A stretch of 64,000 nucleotides of DNA from an uncultured Eubacteriales bacterium (lineage in GTDB: Bacteria; Bacillota; Clostridia; Oscillospirales; CAG-272). The position numbers and the translations under genes are program-made. The notes beneath the pieces are model-generated. The model was not told where the DNA came from. It made no database searches and was given only the letters and a program-made list of their open reading frames with translations. Positions 1-8,932 of this stretch are shown one piece after another; the first letter of the stretch is position 1, and every line of letters starts with the position of its first letter. The DNA lies in the NCBI GenBank assembly GCA_905205065.1, contig CAJLCI010000001.1, forward strand, positions 62,001 through 126,000, read 5' to 3'.

Positions 1-130
1 TCACCGACATTTATAATAGTATTGTCGATTATAGACTATCAAATTTTCACGCCGATAAAATAACTGTAAACATTTTGCAAACACGTGGCAGTCTTATTCC
101 ACTGTTTCTCAGGGCTAAGACCATTCTATT

Positions 131-799
131 CTACTCCGCGCCGTTTGTTTTCTGTATATCATCCTTAATGTCCGATTTAAGTCTTTCCGTCTGAGGTACA
201 GCGGCAGATTCCGAAGTAAAACCAAGCGACGACAGGTCAGCATCTCCAATAACTCCTGACACTCCGCCAGCATCCGAATTTGATAATTCTGCGGAAAGCT
301 TGCGTTTTCCCGATGTCTGCGGGTCCATTGGAAGCCTCGTATACGCCGCATATCTGCCAAAAGAATAAATTACTCTTGTGTCGCAGAGACGATCATGAAA
401 ACCTCGCTTTTCAAAATCACACCCGGCAGCTATATATCCTATTAATAGAATTCCGGTAAGAAAACGTCCTACGGTCTCACGGTATAACGTACGAAAAAAA
501 CAGAGCTGAGTTCCTTCATCGGTAATCACAGTAAGTTTCATCAAATATTTGCCAAACGTCCGGCCACTTTTCCATGTCAGAAGTGTAAAATACAGAGCGC
601 CAATTATATAGCACAAGACATCCACCGCCGTAAAATCAAAAATAATATTTGACAGTCTTGTACCGCTGACAAGCGAGGACACCCAAAAAGGCAGTTTTAC
701 AAATAAACATATCAACGCAATAATAAATTTATCAATAATATACGCGGCTGCACGCGGCCAAATTCCTGCATAAATAAAATCAGTCGGCTGCTTTTGCAT
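131..799 (-). CDS. RDD-family membrane protein
   Basis: Small polytopic membrane protein of the RDD family; these are of uncertain function, sometimes linked to transport or stress. The N-terminal region has the family-type start (WPRAAAYIIDKFIIAL), followed by hydrophobic segments and a second helix pair with the typical W-x-x-x-T-x-G-K pattern (WKSGRTFGKYLMKL). The C-terminal 60 residues are hydrophilic and low in complexity. I place the start at the ATG at 797-799, preceded by AGAGTGGGG; a longer reading would begin at a TTG at 832. The start overlaps the end of the upstream protease gene by 20 nt, so the two are probably translationally coupled. No specific role can be assigned. The 130 bases downstream to the window edge show no gene or clear terminator. 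Confidence 0.8.
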   Translation of the reverse strand: MQKQPTDFIYAGIWPRAAAYIIDKFIIALICLFVKLPFWVSSLVSGTRLSNIIFDFTAVDVLCYIIGALYFTLLTWKSGRTFGKYLMKLTVITDEGTQLCFFRTLYRETVGRFLTGILLIGYIAAGCDFEKRGFHDRLCDTRVIYSFGRYAAYTRLPMDPQTSGKRKLSAELSNSDAGGVSGVIGDADLSSLGFTSESAAVPQTERLKSDIKDDIQKTNGAE

Positions 800-1775
800 A
801 ATACCATACCCCACTCTTAAGTTCGGATGCAAGATCCATCAGAACCTCGCTTTCTGATTTTGACTTGACATCTGATATTGCGCCAAAAAGCGACGAGAAA
901 ATCCCGGAAATATCAGAATCAGGCTGATAAATATAACTACAGTTAAGAGTCCCGCAAACTTCTGAAATATAATCGTCATAACCGCAGATACCGTCTATAA
1001 GACCATTTTCAAGCGCGCCTGACGCAGTATAAATTCTTCCGTCTGCAAGCTCTCTGACAGTATCAGAGTCAAGTCCTCGACCTCTCGAAACAATTTCAAC
1101 AAATTGCTCGTACGACTCATCGACATATTCCTGTAAAATCGCTCGCTGTTCATCGGTAAGCTCCTGTCCCGATGATCCCATAGCTTTATTTTTTCCGCTT
1201 ACAATATCTACTTCTTTGACACCCAGTTTATCATACAATCCCGTAAGATCGTACATCTGCATTATTACTCCTATAGATCCCGTCATCGTATTGCGATTAG
1301 CATAGATTTCATCAGCCGCCATTGCAATATAGTATGCGCCGGAACATGCAGTAGGCCCGAAATAGCAGAAAACAGGTCTTCCGGTTGCCTCTTTGTAATA
1401 TTCAATTGCAAGATAAAGTTCATCGCTGGCATAAACAGAACCTCCCGAAGAATTCATATACATAATAAGTCCGATATTATATCGGCTTTCAACAAGCGCG
1501 TCGATATAATTAAGATTAAAACTATGTGAATATGAGCTTGAATATGTTTCATTCTCAGATATAGTTCCGCTCACATCAAGATATGCTATAAAATCTTCGT
1601 CAGGCAGATTTATATTAAAGCTGTCTCCGGTAAGATAACTACCAAGACTTTCAAGCATTGACGGACTATTATCTTCCTTCGACTTTTCAGATCTGTTTAC
1701 CGCCGAAGTAATTAAAAATGAACCTGCAAGAAAAACAAAAGCAAGAAGAAGTCCAAAGACCTGTTTTCTGTTCAT
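780..1775 (-). CDS. sppA: Signal peptide peptidase SppA, S49 family
   Basis: Membrane-anchored serine protease that degrades signal peptides left after secretion. One N-terminal membrane segment (about residues 7-25) is followed by a single S49 domain; at 331 residues it matches the short Gram-positive form. Motifs visible are N-S-S-G-G-S near residue 108, the nucleophile in P-T-A-C-S-G-A-Y-Y (Ser145) and the general base in S-G-K-N-K-A-M-G-S (Lys197), equivalent to the Ser-Lys dyad of the Bacillus enzyme. The start is set by AAAGAAAGG about 13 nt upstream of the ATG. It lies 54 nt downstream of the first dockerin gene with no terminator seen between, and overlaps the RDD gene, so the three may be co-transcribed. 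Confidence 0.93.
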   Translation of the reverse strand: MNRKQVFGLLLAFVFLAGSFLITSAVNRSEKSKEDNSPSMLESLGSYLTGDSFNINLPDEDFIAYLDVSGTISENETYSSSYSHSFNLNYIDALVESRYNIGLIMYMNSSGGSVYASDELYLAIEYYKEATGRPVFCYFGPTACSGAYYIAMAADEIYANRNTMTGSIGVIMQMYDLTGLYDKLGVKEVDIVSGKNKAMGSSGQELTDEQRAILQEYVDESYEQFVEIVSRGRGLDSDTVRELADGRIYTASGALENGLIDGICGYDDYISEVCGTLNCSYIYQPDSDISGIFSSLFGAISDVKSKSESEVLMDLASELKSGVWYYAKAAD

Positions 1776-1829
1776 AAATTATAACCACACCTTTCTTTTG
1801 ACTGCGTCTGACCGCTCAAATTTTAACTG

Positions 1830-3656
1830 TCACCAGCAACAACCATTCTCTATATTACTGATAAAGTCATCTATAGTGCTTTCACCATACTTTAAGCACA
1901 GCTCGAAATAAATCTCATCGTAATCTTCAACAGGGTTCCCTTCACAATCGAAAAGCTGCCATACCTTGTCGTAAATAATACTCCACATATGCATTTCTAT
2001 GTGTGAATCCACTTCTTCCTGATCATAGTCCTTACAAACTGAAGCATAAAGCTCACCATAGTTTGATACAGGAATACCGTCCTCATCAAAAAGCGCTTCA
2101 ATTCTTTTATAGAAATATATGTATTTATAAAATTCAATTTCTTCATCGACAGCACACTTACCGTACTCGCCGCAAAGCTCAGCATACAGCTCATCATAGT
2201 TCTCAACCGGACGATACTCTTCATCAAACAGAGCTTCCACTCTTTCCCCGAAAATTGAATTTTTATAAAATTCAATTTCTTCATCAACAGTATCTTTTCC
2301 ATATTCGTTGCAAAGTTCAGAATATAGCTCGTCATAATTCTCAACCGGATGATATTCCTCATCAAACAGAGCTTTAATCTTAAAATATAAAATATTTAGT
2401 TTAATATAATATAATTCATCATCAACATCGTTTTTTCCATACACATTGCAAAGCTCAGCATATAGCTCATTATAGTTTGCAACTTTATCTCCGTTCTGAT
2501 CGTATAATGCGCTAAGCTCTATATTCAGCATAAGCAAATCAAGTGAGAAGGGATCATATATGTTGTAAGATGGACCGAATGTAACTTTTTCATCCGAAGT
2601 ATTCAAAACAAATTTTGATAAAGAAGATATGATAATTTTATCATGAATAAAGTCATTGTCTAAATTAATTTCATATCCGCCGTTAGAAAAACCACCGATG
2701 TAACCGCCTTCATTAGATATGATTGCCGAAATCTCAAAGCCGTTAAGTTTAAACAGCTTTTCAAATATTGCGGCGAAATCTGAGTCGTTAGAATTATCTG
2801 CAATATACTGCAAAATTGCCGAGCTTATCTTTTCTATATCAGCTTGGTAGACAGCTCCGTAACCTGTATTTTCAAATGTATAAACCGATAAAGCAAAGTA
2901 CTCGGCAAGCTCGGAAGACTCCATCTGATTACCCATAGATAAAACACGGTCAAGATATGTTTTATTTACAAATAAAGTATAGTTTGACGTGCTGTCTGTA
3001 AATGTAATATATAAAAATCCGTCGCGGAGAATTATACTTATAAGAAGATCATCGCTGCTGTCGGACGGATCAGCAATATATACATATATTTCTGCCTCCT
3101 CCGTGTCTCCGTTTCTATCACGATTTAGAGCAAGCGACATATAACCGTTCCAAAGCATCTCCTCATCTTGCATCGATTCGTTCAGTGTAAATTCCAATTT
3201 CAGGCTTACAGAAACAGCTTCAGAAAGCTCTTCATTTGCTCTTGAAATTATACGTGCCGATTCCTCTTCCGATACGGGAACACCGGAAATAGTATCAGGA
3301 ATATAATTCATAAGATTTTTGTCCGAAAAATCGGCAAAAGGATTTGCAATCTCAGGGGCAGTAAACTTTTCAGAAATAATCTTCATAAGTCTTACAAGAT
3401 CTTTGCTGTTTACAACCATATCCGAATTGAGATCAGCATAATATACCATATTATATTCATCATAAGTTCCGGCTATATGCTTCATCATTCGTACAATATC
3501 ATGGCTGTTGCATTTTCCGTCAAAATTTACATCTCCGTATACAAACAAGGGATCGGTAGTTATATCTCTCTCATAAGTGGCAGAGCACGGCAAAATCACA
3601 GAGAGAGAAAGAACACCGGCAGTAATAAGTGAAAAAGCTTTAGTTAACCTTGACAT
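1830..3656 (-). CDS. Secreted protein with N-terminal type I dockerin and five 46-residue repeats
   Basis: Secreted protein with an unusual order: signal peptide (residues 1 to about 26), then a complete type I dockerin (about 38-95), then a beta-rich middle region (about 120-375), then five tandem 46-residue repeats to the C-terminus. Both dockerin calcium loops keep D/N/D/N-S/D positions (YGDVNFDGKCNSHDIVRMM and YADLNSDMVVNSKDLVRLM). Dockerins normally bind cohesins in cellulosome-like complexes, but they usually sit at the C-terminus and no catalytic domain is recognised here. The middle region resembles LolA/LppX-like lipoprotein folds in texture only; that is inference. It is a paralogue of the protein at 5304-6563, which carries one partial repeat. 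A sigma-A promoter lies 42 nt upstream of the ATG. It ends in the unusual G-C-C-W. Confidence 0.85.
   Translation of the reverse strand: MSRLTKAFSLITAGVLSLSVILPCSATYERDITTDPLFVYGDVNFDGKCNSHDIVRMMKHIAGTYDEYNMVYYADLNSDMVVNSKDLVRLMKIISEKFTAPEIANPFADFSDKNLMNYIPDTISGVPVSEEESARIISRANEELSEAVSVSLKLEFTLNESMQDEEMLWNGYMSLALNRDRNGDTEEAEIYVYIADPSDSSDDLLISIILRDGFLYITFTDSTSNYTLFVNKTYLDRVLSMGNQMESSELAEYFALSVYTFENTGYGAVYQADIEKISSAILQYIADNSNDSDFAAIFEKLFKLNGFEISAIISNEGGYIGGFSNGGYEINLDNDFIHDKIIISSLSKFVLNTSDEKVTFGPSYNIYDPFSLDLLMLNIELSALYDQNGDKVANYNELYAELCNVYGKNDVDDELYYIKLNILYFKIKALFDEEYHPVENYDELYSELCNEYGKDTVDEEIEFYKNSIFGERVEALFDEEYRPVENYDELYAELCGEYGKCAVDEEIEFYKYIYFYKRIEALFDEDGIPVSNYGELYASVCKDYDQEEVDSHIEMHMWSIIYDKVWQLFDCEGNPVEDYDEIYFELCLKYGESTIDDFISNIENGCCW
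1833..2513 (-). repeat. Five tandem 138-bp coding repeats (46-residue module)
   Basis: Within the dockerin protein, residues 382-427, 428-473, 474-519, 520-565 and 566-608 align without gaps. The recurring pattern is A-L-F-D-E, then P-V-E-N-Y-D-E-L-Y, then E-L-C-x-E-Y-G, then V-D-E-E-I-E-F-Y-K. The four complete units are each exactly 46 residues and the last stops at 43. The second and third units are nearly identical at protein level, suggesting recent duplication. I recognise no named domain. Confidence 0.9.
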
Positions 3657-3697
3657 AGTAAAAAATCCTTTCTTTTATAAAATTTACCTTTTCGGAT

Positions 3698-3726
3698 ATT
3701 TTAACATATTATGTCACAGTAATCAA
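3698..3726 (-). promoter_or_regulatory. Sigma-A-type promoter of the first dockerin gene
   Basis: TTGATT (3721-3726), 17-nt spacer, TAAAAT (3698-3703) on the minus strand. The TAAAAT box and spacing match the promoter of the paralogous dockerin gene at 6618-6646. Confidence 0.6.
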
Positions 3727-3794
3727 GTACTTTTTTAACATTTGACCAAAAGTATTATATCCGGCAAAAAACTAATATAATATAAAGCGCATAG

Positions 3795-4907
3795 TTACTT
3801 ATCAATATTCCGTATGTATTTACATTTAGGATAATTGGAACAGCCATAAAACTTCCTACCCGCATATACCCCTTTATTCGCTTTTCTCTCAATAAGGCTT
3901 CCGCCACATTTCGGACATATCAAACTTTGTATTTTAGTTTTCGCCGAGTCAGATGATTGAAGTTGTTGAGTTTCTGCTGACATGGCATTGCTCGAAAAAT
4001 CAGCCTCGTAATCAACATCCGGTAATATTTCATCCGTTATACAGTGTTTTCTATCTCCATTCTTAAAATGCTCTGCAGAGTTTTCCTTATTTTTAATATT
4101 AGATATATGCTTTAATTTTATGGCATCTTCAACTTGAGTATAGGGATATAGCTTATTGTATAGACTAACAATTTCATTTTCACTTAATAGACTATGCGAT
4201 ATCTGATTATAAATAGACGATACAACGACTCCAACATCTCTGCGGTTAATTACACTGATATTATCGCTTTCCAAAAGAATGCTTTTCAATGTACATCTGT
4301 CCGAAAATACTATTATTGACCTTGTTGGAACATTTTTTCCAAGAAATTCTTTAAGATGTTTTATATGAGAACGATTTTGCATAATCGGATTATAAAAATA
4401 TTCCTTGTGGCTTTGATTTCTACCTTTAGGGAAAGTCTGGCACCACGTTTTTTGTTTTTCACTGCCAAAAATCCACCCGCTATAATTTTTACTTTCAAAT
4501 ACAAATAATCCTTTGCAGCATAGCATTAAAACATCAATTTCGGTAGTTCCTTCATCGGATTTCGGAATATAAAGGTTAAAAAGGAATTTCGCCCCATCAG
4601 ATTCAAATTTTTTAAGATATTTATATGTGAGATATTCACCATATTTGCCTATGTCTCGTCTGACTGATAAATATGAAAGTTTTTTCATTTGATAATAAGC
4701 ACCATATTTGTATGTATAATAATTCTTTATAATATTGATTACAAAAATAATTGCAATTATTATCATAAGTAAAATTATTACAGGCATTATAGGTCTTATA
4801 AGCATAGCCAAAGTAGATACGATTGTAGCAGTAATATCAATAGCAGACTCCAAAAAAATTTGAAATATCGATTCCGATAAATCCCACACTTGTTCCTGAA
4901 ATGACAT
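3795..4907 (-). CDS. NERD-domain membrane protein with C-terminal topoisomerase-type zinc finger
   Basis: An N-terminal membrane segment (about residues 30-60) is followed by a nuclease-related NERD domain (about 85-205), a linker, and a C-terminal four-cysteine zinc finger (C-P-K-C-G-G-S ... G-C-S-N-Y-P-K-C) of the topoisomerase I type. In the NERD domain the restriction-endonuclease-like signature is visible: G-E-Y-L-T near residue 91, E-I-D-V-L near 125 and F-E-S-K-N-Y about 13 residues later. NERD proteins are thought to act on nucleic acid, but function is unproven. The start is supported by AGAAGGG about 10 nt upstream. It stands alone between the two dockerin genes; an accessory or defence role is possible but not shown. 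Confidence 0.8.
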   Translation of the reverse strand: MSFQEQVWDLSESIFQIFLESAIDITATIVSTLAMLIRPIMPVIILLMIIIAIIFVINIIKNYYTYKYGAYYQMKKLSYLSVRRDIGKYGEYLTYKYLKKFESDGAKFLFNLYIPKSDEGTTEIDVLMLCCKGLFVFESKNYSGWIFGSEKQKTWCQTFPKGRNQSHKEYFYNPIMQNRSHIKHLKEFLGKNVPTRSIIVFSDRCTLKSILLESDNISVINRRDVGVVVSSIYNQISHSLLSENEIVSLYNKLYPYTQVEDAIKLKHISNIKNKENSAEHFKNGDRKHCITDEILPDVDYEADFSSNAMSAETQQLQSSDSAKTKIQSLICPKCGGSLIERKANKGVYAGRKFYGCSNYPKCKYIRNIDK

Positions 4908-5303
4908 AACAGCTACCCTTCTTTTATTTGCAAACTTAAACCGAAATAAGAATAAATAATATCAATCATTTGAATTCTTATCACATATAAGAAAATACTA
5001 AAATCGTTAATTTCTATATTATTATATCATAATATTAAATAATTTACAACTAAAATATATAATAATTCATATTTTGTATAGCATAAATCCGCATTACAAA
5101 AACCCCGCGCATGGAAACTTTATGCCGTACTTAAAGTAAATACAGACCGTTTCCACACACGGAGTAATATTTTATAACGTCTATGTATATTACAATTAAA
5201 AAATAACAGAAAAATCCCTACATAACTCTAAATATAAATAATATTAATTTCAGGTTAAAAGGGTTTTAATCAAATGATCAAGATATAAAGGACATTATTT
5301 AAA
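4908..5303. other. Intergenic spacer, nothing recognised
   Basis: About 400 nt of AT-rich sequence between the NERD gene and the second dockerin gene. I see no reading frame with a ribosome binding site, no strong hairpin with a T-run and no repeat array. Confidence 0.6.
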
Positions 5304-6563
5304 TCATACAACGACGCTGCTGATAAATTCATCAACCACATTTTGACCGTATACTTCGCAAAACTCTGTATAAAGTTCGTCAAAATTTTCAACAGGATTT
5401 CCGTTTTCATCATAAAGCGATGAAAGATCCATATAGATGATTAAATCATCAACGCAAACCACATCATACAAATTATATGTCTTGCCGAATTCTACTTTTT
5501 CATCCGAAGTACTGAGAATAAACTTTGCATCAGACGTAACCGCCATGTTTAAATCGCCGCTTTCATCTGACATATTTATCTCAAATCCACCATTAAATGT
5601 TCCTCCGATATAATTGCCGTCAGAGGACGCTGCGACGGAAAATTCAAATGCACTGAGTTTAAACAAATCAGATGGATTTTGAACCTGAATAAGCTCCCCA
5701 AGCTCAGTTTCGATAAACTGAAGAATAAGCGCGTTCACCTTATCAAGATTTGCCTTGTATACAGCATTATATCCTGACCCGTTTTCGTTTTCAAAAGAGT
5801 AAACTGCAGCTGATATGTATTCTGAGACTTTATCTGCGTCTACTGCACCATCGTCATTCAAAAGTCTTTCAAAATACGGCTTGCTTACACTTAACGTTTG
5901 GTTTATAAGGTCAGTATGCAACGTAAAATAAACGTACTCGTCACGAAGCATAAGGCTCACAAGATAATCACCGATTTCCGGAAAATTAATATATGCATAT
6001 ATTTCGGCTTCATCGGCCGCGCCGTTTTCATCGCGATTTATATCAGCCGATATATAACCTTTAGCTGATATACTCTCTTCTCCAAGAGAGATATTAACAT
6101 TAAACTCAGATCTCGCGCTTACAGAAGCCGCGTCCTCAAATGCTTTGTCAGCAGCTGTAAATACTTCGGTAGCTGTATCGTCAGTTACAGGAGTATCAGA
6201 CATAGAGTCCGGCAAAACATTCATCAAATTTTCATCGGCAAAGTCAGAAAAAGGATTTCCGATCTCCGGAATATCTACTGTTTTTGCTATAACCTTCATA
6301 AGTCTGACAAGGTCTTTAGCATTAACCCGCATATCGGAATTAAGATCAGCATAAGACGCAATCTCATAGCTTCCGCCCGCCATATACTTCATAATTCTAA
6401 CGAGATCACGTGAGTTACATGCGCCGTCGTTGTTTACGTCACCATATACAAACAACGGATCGACAGTTATATCCTTGTCATAGGAGGCGGCACACGGAAC
6501 AGCCATTGACAAAGATATTACACCTGCAGTAATAAATGAAAGTGCTTTTGTTATTTTGGACAT
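5304..6563 (-). CDS. Secreted protein with N-terminal type I dockerin (paralogue)
   Basis: Paralogue of the protein at 1830-3656. Signal peptide, then a two-loop type I dockerin (YGDVNNDGACNSRDLVRIM and YADLNSDMRVNAKDLVRLM), then the same beta-rich middle region of about 260 residues, ending in one partial copy of the 46-residue module (L-Y-D-E-N-G-N-P-V-E-N-F-D-E-L-Y). I start it at the ATG at 6561-6563 behind GAAAGG, giving 419 residues; an upstream in-frame start would add 13 residues that do not look like a signal peptide. The shared region starts N-P-F-x-D-F-x-D-x-N-L-M-N in both copies. No enzyme domain is recognised; a scaffold-bound structural or binding role is a guess. It has its own promoter. 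Confidence 0.85.
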   Translation of the reverse strand: MSKITKALSFITAGVISLSMAVPCAASYDKDITVDPLFVYGDVNNDGACNSRDLVRIMKYMAGGSYEIASYADLNSDMRVNAKDLVRLMKVIAKTVDIPEIGNPFSDFADENLMNVLPDSMSDTPVTDDTATEVFTAADKAFEDAASVSARSEFNVNISLGEESISAKGYISADINRDENGAADEAEIYAYINFPEIGDYLVSLMLRDEYVYFTLHTDLINQTLSVSKPYFERLLNDDGAVDADKVSEYISAAVYSFENENGSGYNAVYKANLDKVNALILQFIETELGELIQVQNPSDLFKLSAFEFSVAASSDGNYIGGTFNGGFEINMSDESGDLNMAVTSDAKFILSTSDEKVEFGKTYNLYDVVCVDDLIIYMDLSSLYDENGNPVENFDELYTEFCEVYGQNVVDEFISSVVV

Positions 6564-6617
6564 AGTATATACCCTTTCTTTTTTATTAAATGCCTTTTTC
6601 AATAATAGGCTATTGTT

Positions 6618-6646
6618 ATTTTATCATATTTTAAAATGAATTTCAA
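6618..6646 (-). promoter_or_regulatory. Sigma-A-type promoter of the second dockerin gene
   Basis: TTGAAA (6641-6646), 17-nt spacer, TAAAAT (6618-6623) on the minus strand, 55 nt upstream of the ATG. Confidence 0.65.
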
Positions 6647-6703
6647 GAGTTTTTTAAACAGAATATCATTATAATTATCATATTTTCGTAAAATATAATC
6701 CGC

Positions 6704-6732
6704 TTGAAAATGCTCTGAAAAAATGCTATAAT
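6704..6732 (+). promoter_or_regulatory. Sigma-A promoter of the HAD hydrolase gene
   Basis: TTGAAA (6704-6709), 17-nt spacer, TATAAT (6727-6732). It is divergent from the dockerin promoter about 60 nt away. Confidence 0.7.
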
Positions 6733-6848
6733 AACAGATAGACAAAAACTTTAAAATTGTTAAGTTTCGCTTCGCCGCAAAAAGCTGGGATCATGTATAG
6801 CAATGACGCTGATTATTGTGCCTTTATCTGATTTTGAAAGGAAAAACA

Positions 6849-7637
6849 GTGATAAAAATTAACGATAACGAAAAAGCTTCCTGTATTAAAAATGAAATAT
6901 CTGAAATACCTGAAATGATTATGTTCGATTACGGACACACACTGCTTCAGGAACCCGGATGGAACCCAAGAAACGGTATTAATGCCCTGATGCAATATGT
7001 CATCCACAATCCAAATGGCTACACTACCGATGATATTATGCCGTATGTTGACAAATTAATTAAAAATGATCTTCCTGAAATCAAACGTCGTGGATATGAC
7101 GTGACATGGAAAAGCACAGCACGCTTTTTGTCTGAACTTCTTTCAATTAAATTATCCGTAAACTCTGAAACTGCAGAAATTATATTTTGGAACGGAGAAA
7201 CACCCGGAGAAACAATGCCGTATGCAGATATTATGCTTTCAGAGCTCAAGCGTCTCGGAATAAGAACTGCCGTTGTCAGTAATCTGACAATGTCATGCAG
7301 TGCACTAAAGGAAAGACTTAATCGTCTTATTCCGGACAACAACATAGAATTTGTAATTACCTCATCCGATTATGTATTTCGTAAACCCAATCCGCTAATA
7401 TTCAGGCTCGCGCTTAATAAAGCAAAGCTGCCGCCGGAAAAAGTATGGTTCTGCGGCGACAATCCATGCGCAGATATAGAAGGAGCCAGCAATGCCGGGA
7501 TATTTCCGATATGGTATGACAGTGAAATTGAATGTCCTTACCGTGACAAAGAAAGGGAGATTGTACCTTCATGCAGGCATTTACACATAAAAAATTGGAA
7601 CGAATTGATTTTAATTCTTAAAAATCAAAACTTATAG
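6849..7637 (+). CDS. HAD-superfamily hydrolase
   Basis: Predicted cytoplasmic phosphatase of the haloacid dehalogenase superfamily, substrate unknown. Motif I is M-F-D-Y-G-H-T-L, with Gly in place of the second Asp as in YihX-type members; motif II is V-V-S-N-L-T; the motif III lysine is in F-R-K-P-N-P; motif IV is W-F-C-G-D-N-P-C-A-D-I-E-G-A. An alpha-helical cap fills residues 40-120. I choose the GTG at 6849, preceded by GAAAGGA at a normal distance; a TTG at 6816 would add 11 residues but has no ribosome binding site. It is monocistronic with a near-consensus promoter. Confidence 0.85.
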   Translation: MIKINDNEKASCIKNEISEIPEMIMFDYGHTLLQEPGWNPRNGINALMQYVIHNPNGYTTDDIMPYVDKLIKNDLPEIKRRGYDVTWKSTARFLSELLSIKLSVNSETAEIIFWNGETPGETMPYADIMLSELKRLGIRTAVVSNLTMSCSALKERLNRLIPDNNIEFVITSSDYVFRKPNPLIFRLALNKAKLPPEKVWFCGDNPCADIEGASNAGIFPIWYDSEIECPYRDKEREIVPSCRHLHIKNWNELILILKNQNL

Positions 7638-7759
7638 GACAAACTCATATATAATAAATATTATGGTTTGTAAAAATACCATCTATGAAAAAGCGGCATC
7701 TTTTCTGCAGCTTAAACTGTAACGGCGGAATATAGTCCATACATTTAAATATAAAACAG

Positions 7760-7816
7760 AATAAAAAATAAAACAAAAGTTCACGGCTATATTGATTAAA
7801 GCAATATAGCCGTGAA
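7760..7816 (-). terminator. Intrinsic terminator of the lyxose isomerase gene
   Basis: Perfect 15-bp stem (7780-7794 with 7802-7816) and 7-nt loop, followed on the minus strand by a T-rich tail (CTTTTGTTTTATTTTTTAT). Confidence 0.85.
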
Positions 7817-7910
7817 TCAATTTTGCAAAATTACAGATAAGATCGGTAATACACTGTACCCTCATCCTATTATTCTCCGATCTATATAAAAACAAGAAAC
7901 AAATAAATAT

Positions 7911-8594
7911 TTATTTGCATCCTTCACTGTAATCCATCGAAAGAAGCGTAACCGGTTTTTCATCCTCTTCAATCTTTGGAAAACGACCGGTCTTTTCATA
8001 GAAACGGTTGTCAATTCGGTCGTCGTTTACCTTTGATACCTCTCCAAGCAAAACCTTGCCACCTTCAGCCCAAAAGCAATGATAACTTCCGGGAAGAAGC
8101 GTAATGCTTTCACCAGGTCTCACACGAATTTTACTTCCGGCGGGCATCATAAAATTGCGTCCGTCCATGCTGATATGTACAGGAGTATCTGCGAATTTTT
8201 CATTTTTATCCGCATTATATATCTGAACTATAAGATCCGCACCTCCGCGGTTAATTATATCCTCCATTTTCAAACGGTGAAAATGGTACGGAGTTACCTG
8301 ATTTTCTTCGGTTATCAGCATTTTTTCCGCATACGGTTTTGTATACTTATCTATACCGTAATTACCGTTTCGTATGGTAAACATCAGCAAACCGATCTTA
8401 TGATAATCTCCGCTGCCAAAATCGGTAATATCCCATCCGAGCATATTATCACGAATCTCGTCATATTCCTCGTTGTCGGCAACCTTAGCCCATTCTTCAG
8501 GCGTCCACCGCGCAAAAGGAGGGAGCTTAAATCCCATTTCATCTGCAAAATCAAGCGCATCCAAAATAATTTTGTTGATTTCCGAACGTTTCAT
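7911..8594 (-). CDS. D-lyxose ketol-isomerase
   Basis: Cupin-type sugar isomerase interconverting D-lyxose and D-xylulose; enzymes of this family often also act on D-mannose/D-fructose. The family is recognisable along its whole length. Metal ligands are visible as H-F-H-R-L-K-M-E-D (two His and the Glu) and the later histidine in S-Y-H-C-F-W. At 227 residues it has the normal length. The start is the ATG at 8592-8594, with GGAG 7 nt upstream; an ATG four codons earlier overlaps that Shine-Dalgarno and is less likely. It is transcribed alone from a near-consensus promoter about 310 nt upstream, leaving a long leader with strong predicted structure, so regulation in the leader is likely. Confidence 0.9.
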   Translation of the reverse strand: MKRSEINKIILDALDFADEMGFKLPPFARWTPEEWAKVADNEEYDEIRDNMLGWDITDFGSGDYHKIGLLMFTIRNGNYGIDKYTKPYAEKMLITEENQVTPYHFHRLKMEDIINRGGADLIVQIYNADKNEKFADTPVHISMDGRNFMMPAGSKIRVRPGESITLLPGSYHCFWAEGGKVLLGEVSKVNDDRIDNRFYEKTGRFPKIEEDEKPVTLLSMDYSEGCK

Positions 8595-8747
8595 AATATT
8601 CTCCATTCCGCCGAAAAAACGGCAAATTTTATCAATAAGGGAAAACCCTTTATTTTAATTTTCGCAAAATATGCGAACATAAAAACCTATAATATATAGT
8701 TTAATTTCAAACCGATATATTATAGTTTCAATAATGGCATATCACAG

Positions 8748-8848
8748 CTGTAAGGCGTTTCATCGATATAATCAGAATGTATATCGCCATCAAAGTAAAT
8801 GGAAAAATAGCCGCATCGACTTATTCAATCATACGGCCCGCCTTACAG
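8748..8848 (-). promoter_or_regulatory. Predicted multibranch RNA structure in the lyxose isomerase leader
   Basis: Outer perfect 10-bp stem (8748-8757 with 8839-8848) encloses a 7-bp hairpin (CGATATA with TATATCG, about 8764-8787), a small CCAT/ATGG hairpin, and a GCCG/CGGC hairpin. It lies inside the leader predicted from the promoter at 8904-8932. No known riboswitch class is recognised; folding was judged by eye. Confidence 0.45.
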
Positions 8849-8864
8849 CCAAGCACCATAAATA

Positions 8865-8878
8865 TGACCATTTGGTCA
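8865..8878. promoter_or_regulatory. Dyad TGACCA-TT-TGGTCA near the transcription start
   Basis: Perfect 6-2-6 dyad located about 20-35 nt downstream of the expected transcription start. The position suits a repressor operator; it could also be a small leader hairpin. Confidence 0.4.
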
Positions 8879-8903
8879 GACAGAATATACTTGCTATAAT
8901 GAT

Positions 8904-8932
8904 ATTGTAGCATAATGTTTGAAGTATTTCAA
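8904..8932 (-). promoter_or_regulatory. Sigma-A promoter of the lyxose isomerase gene
   Basis: TTGAAA (8927-8932), 17-nt spacer, TACAAT (8904-8909) on the minus strand. Confidence 0.65.

Noticed and set aside
2003..2377. Open frames antisense to and in other frames of the dockerin repeats
   Set aside because: They arise because the 138-bp repeat is a multiple of three, so any stop-free frame is copied; no start signals.
6849..7637. HAD hydrolase inactivated by loss of the second Asp in motif I
   Set aside because: Gly at this position is common in active YihX-type HAD phosphatases, so it is not evidence of loss of function.
7683..7895. Small minus-strand frame after the HAD gene
   Set aside because: It overlaps the lyxose isomerase terminator hairpin and lacks a ribosome binding site.
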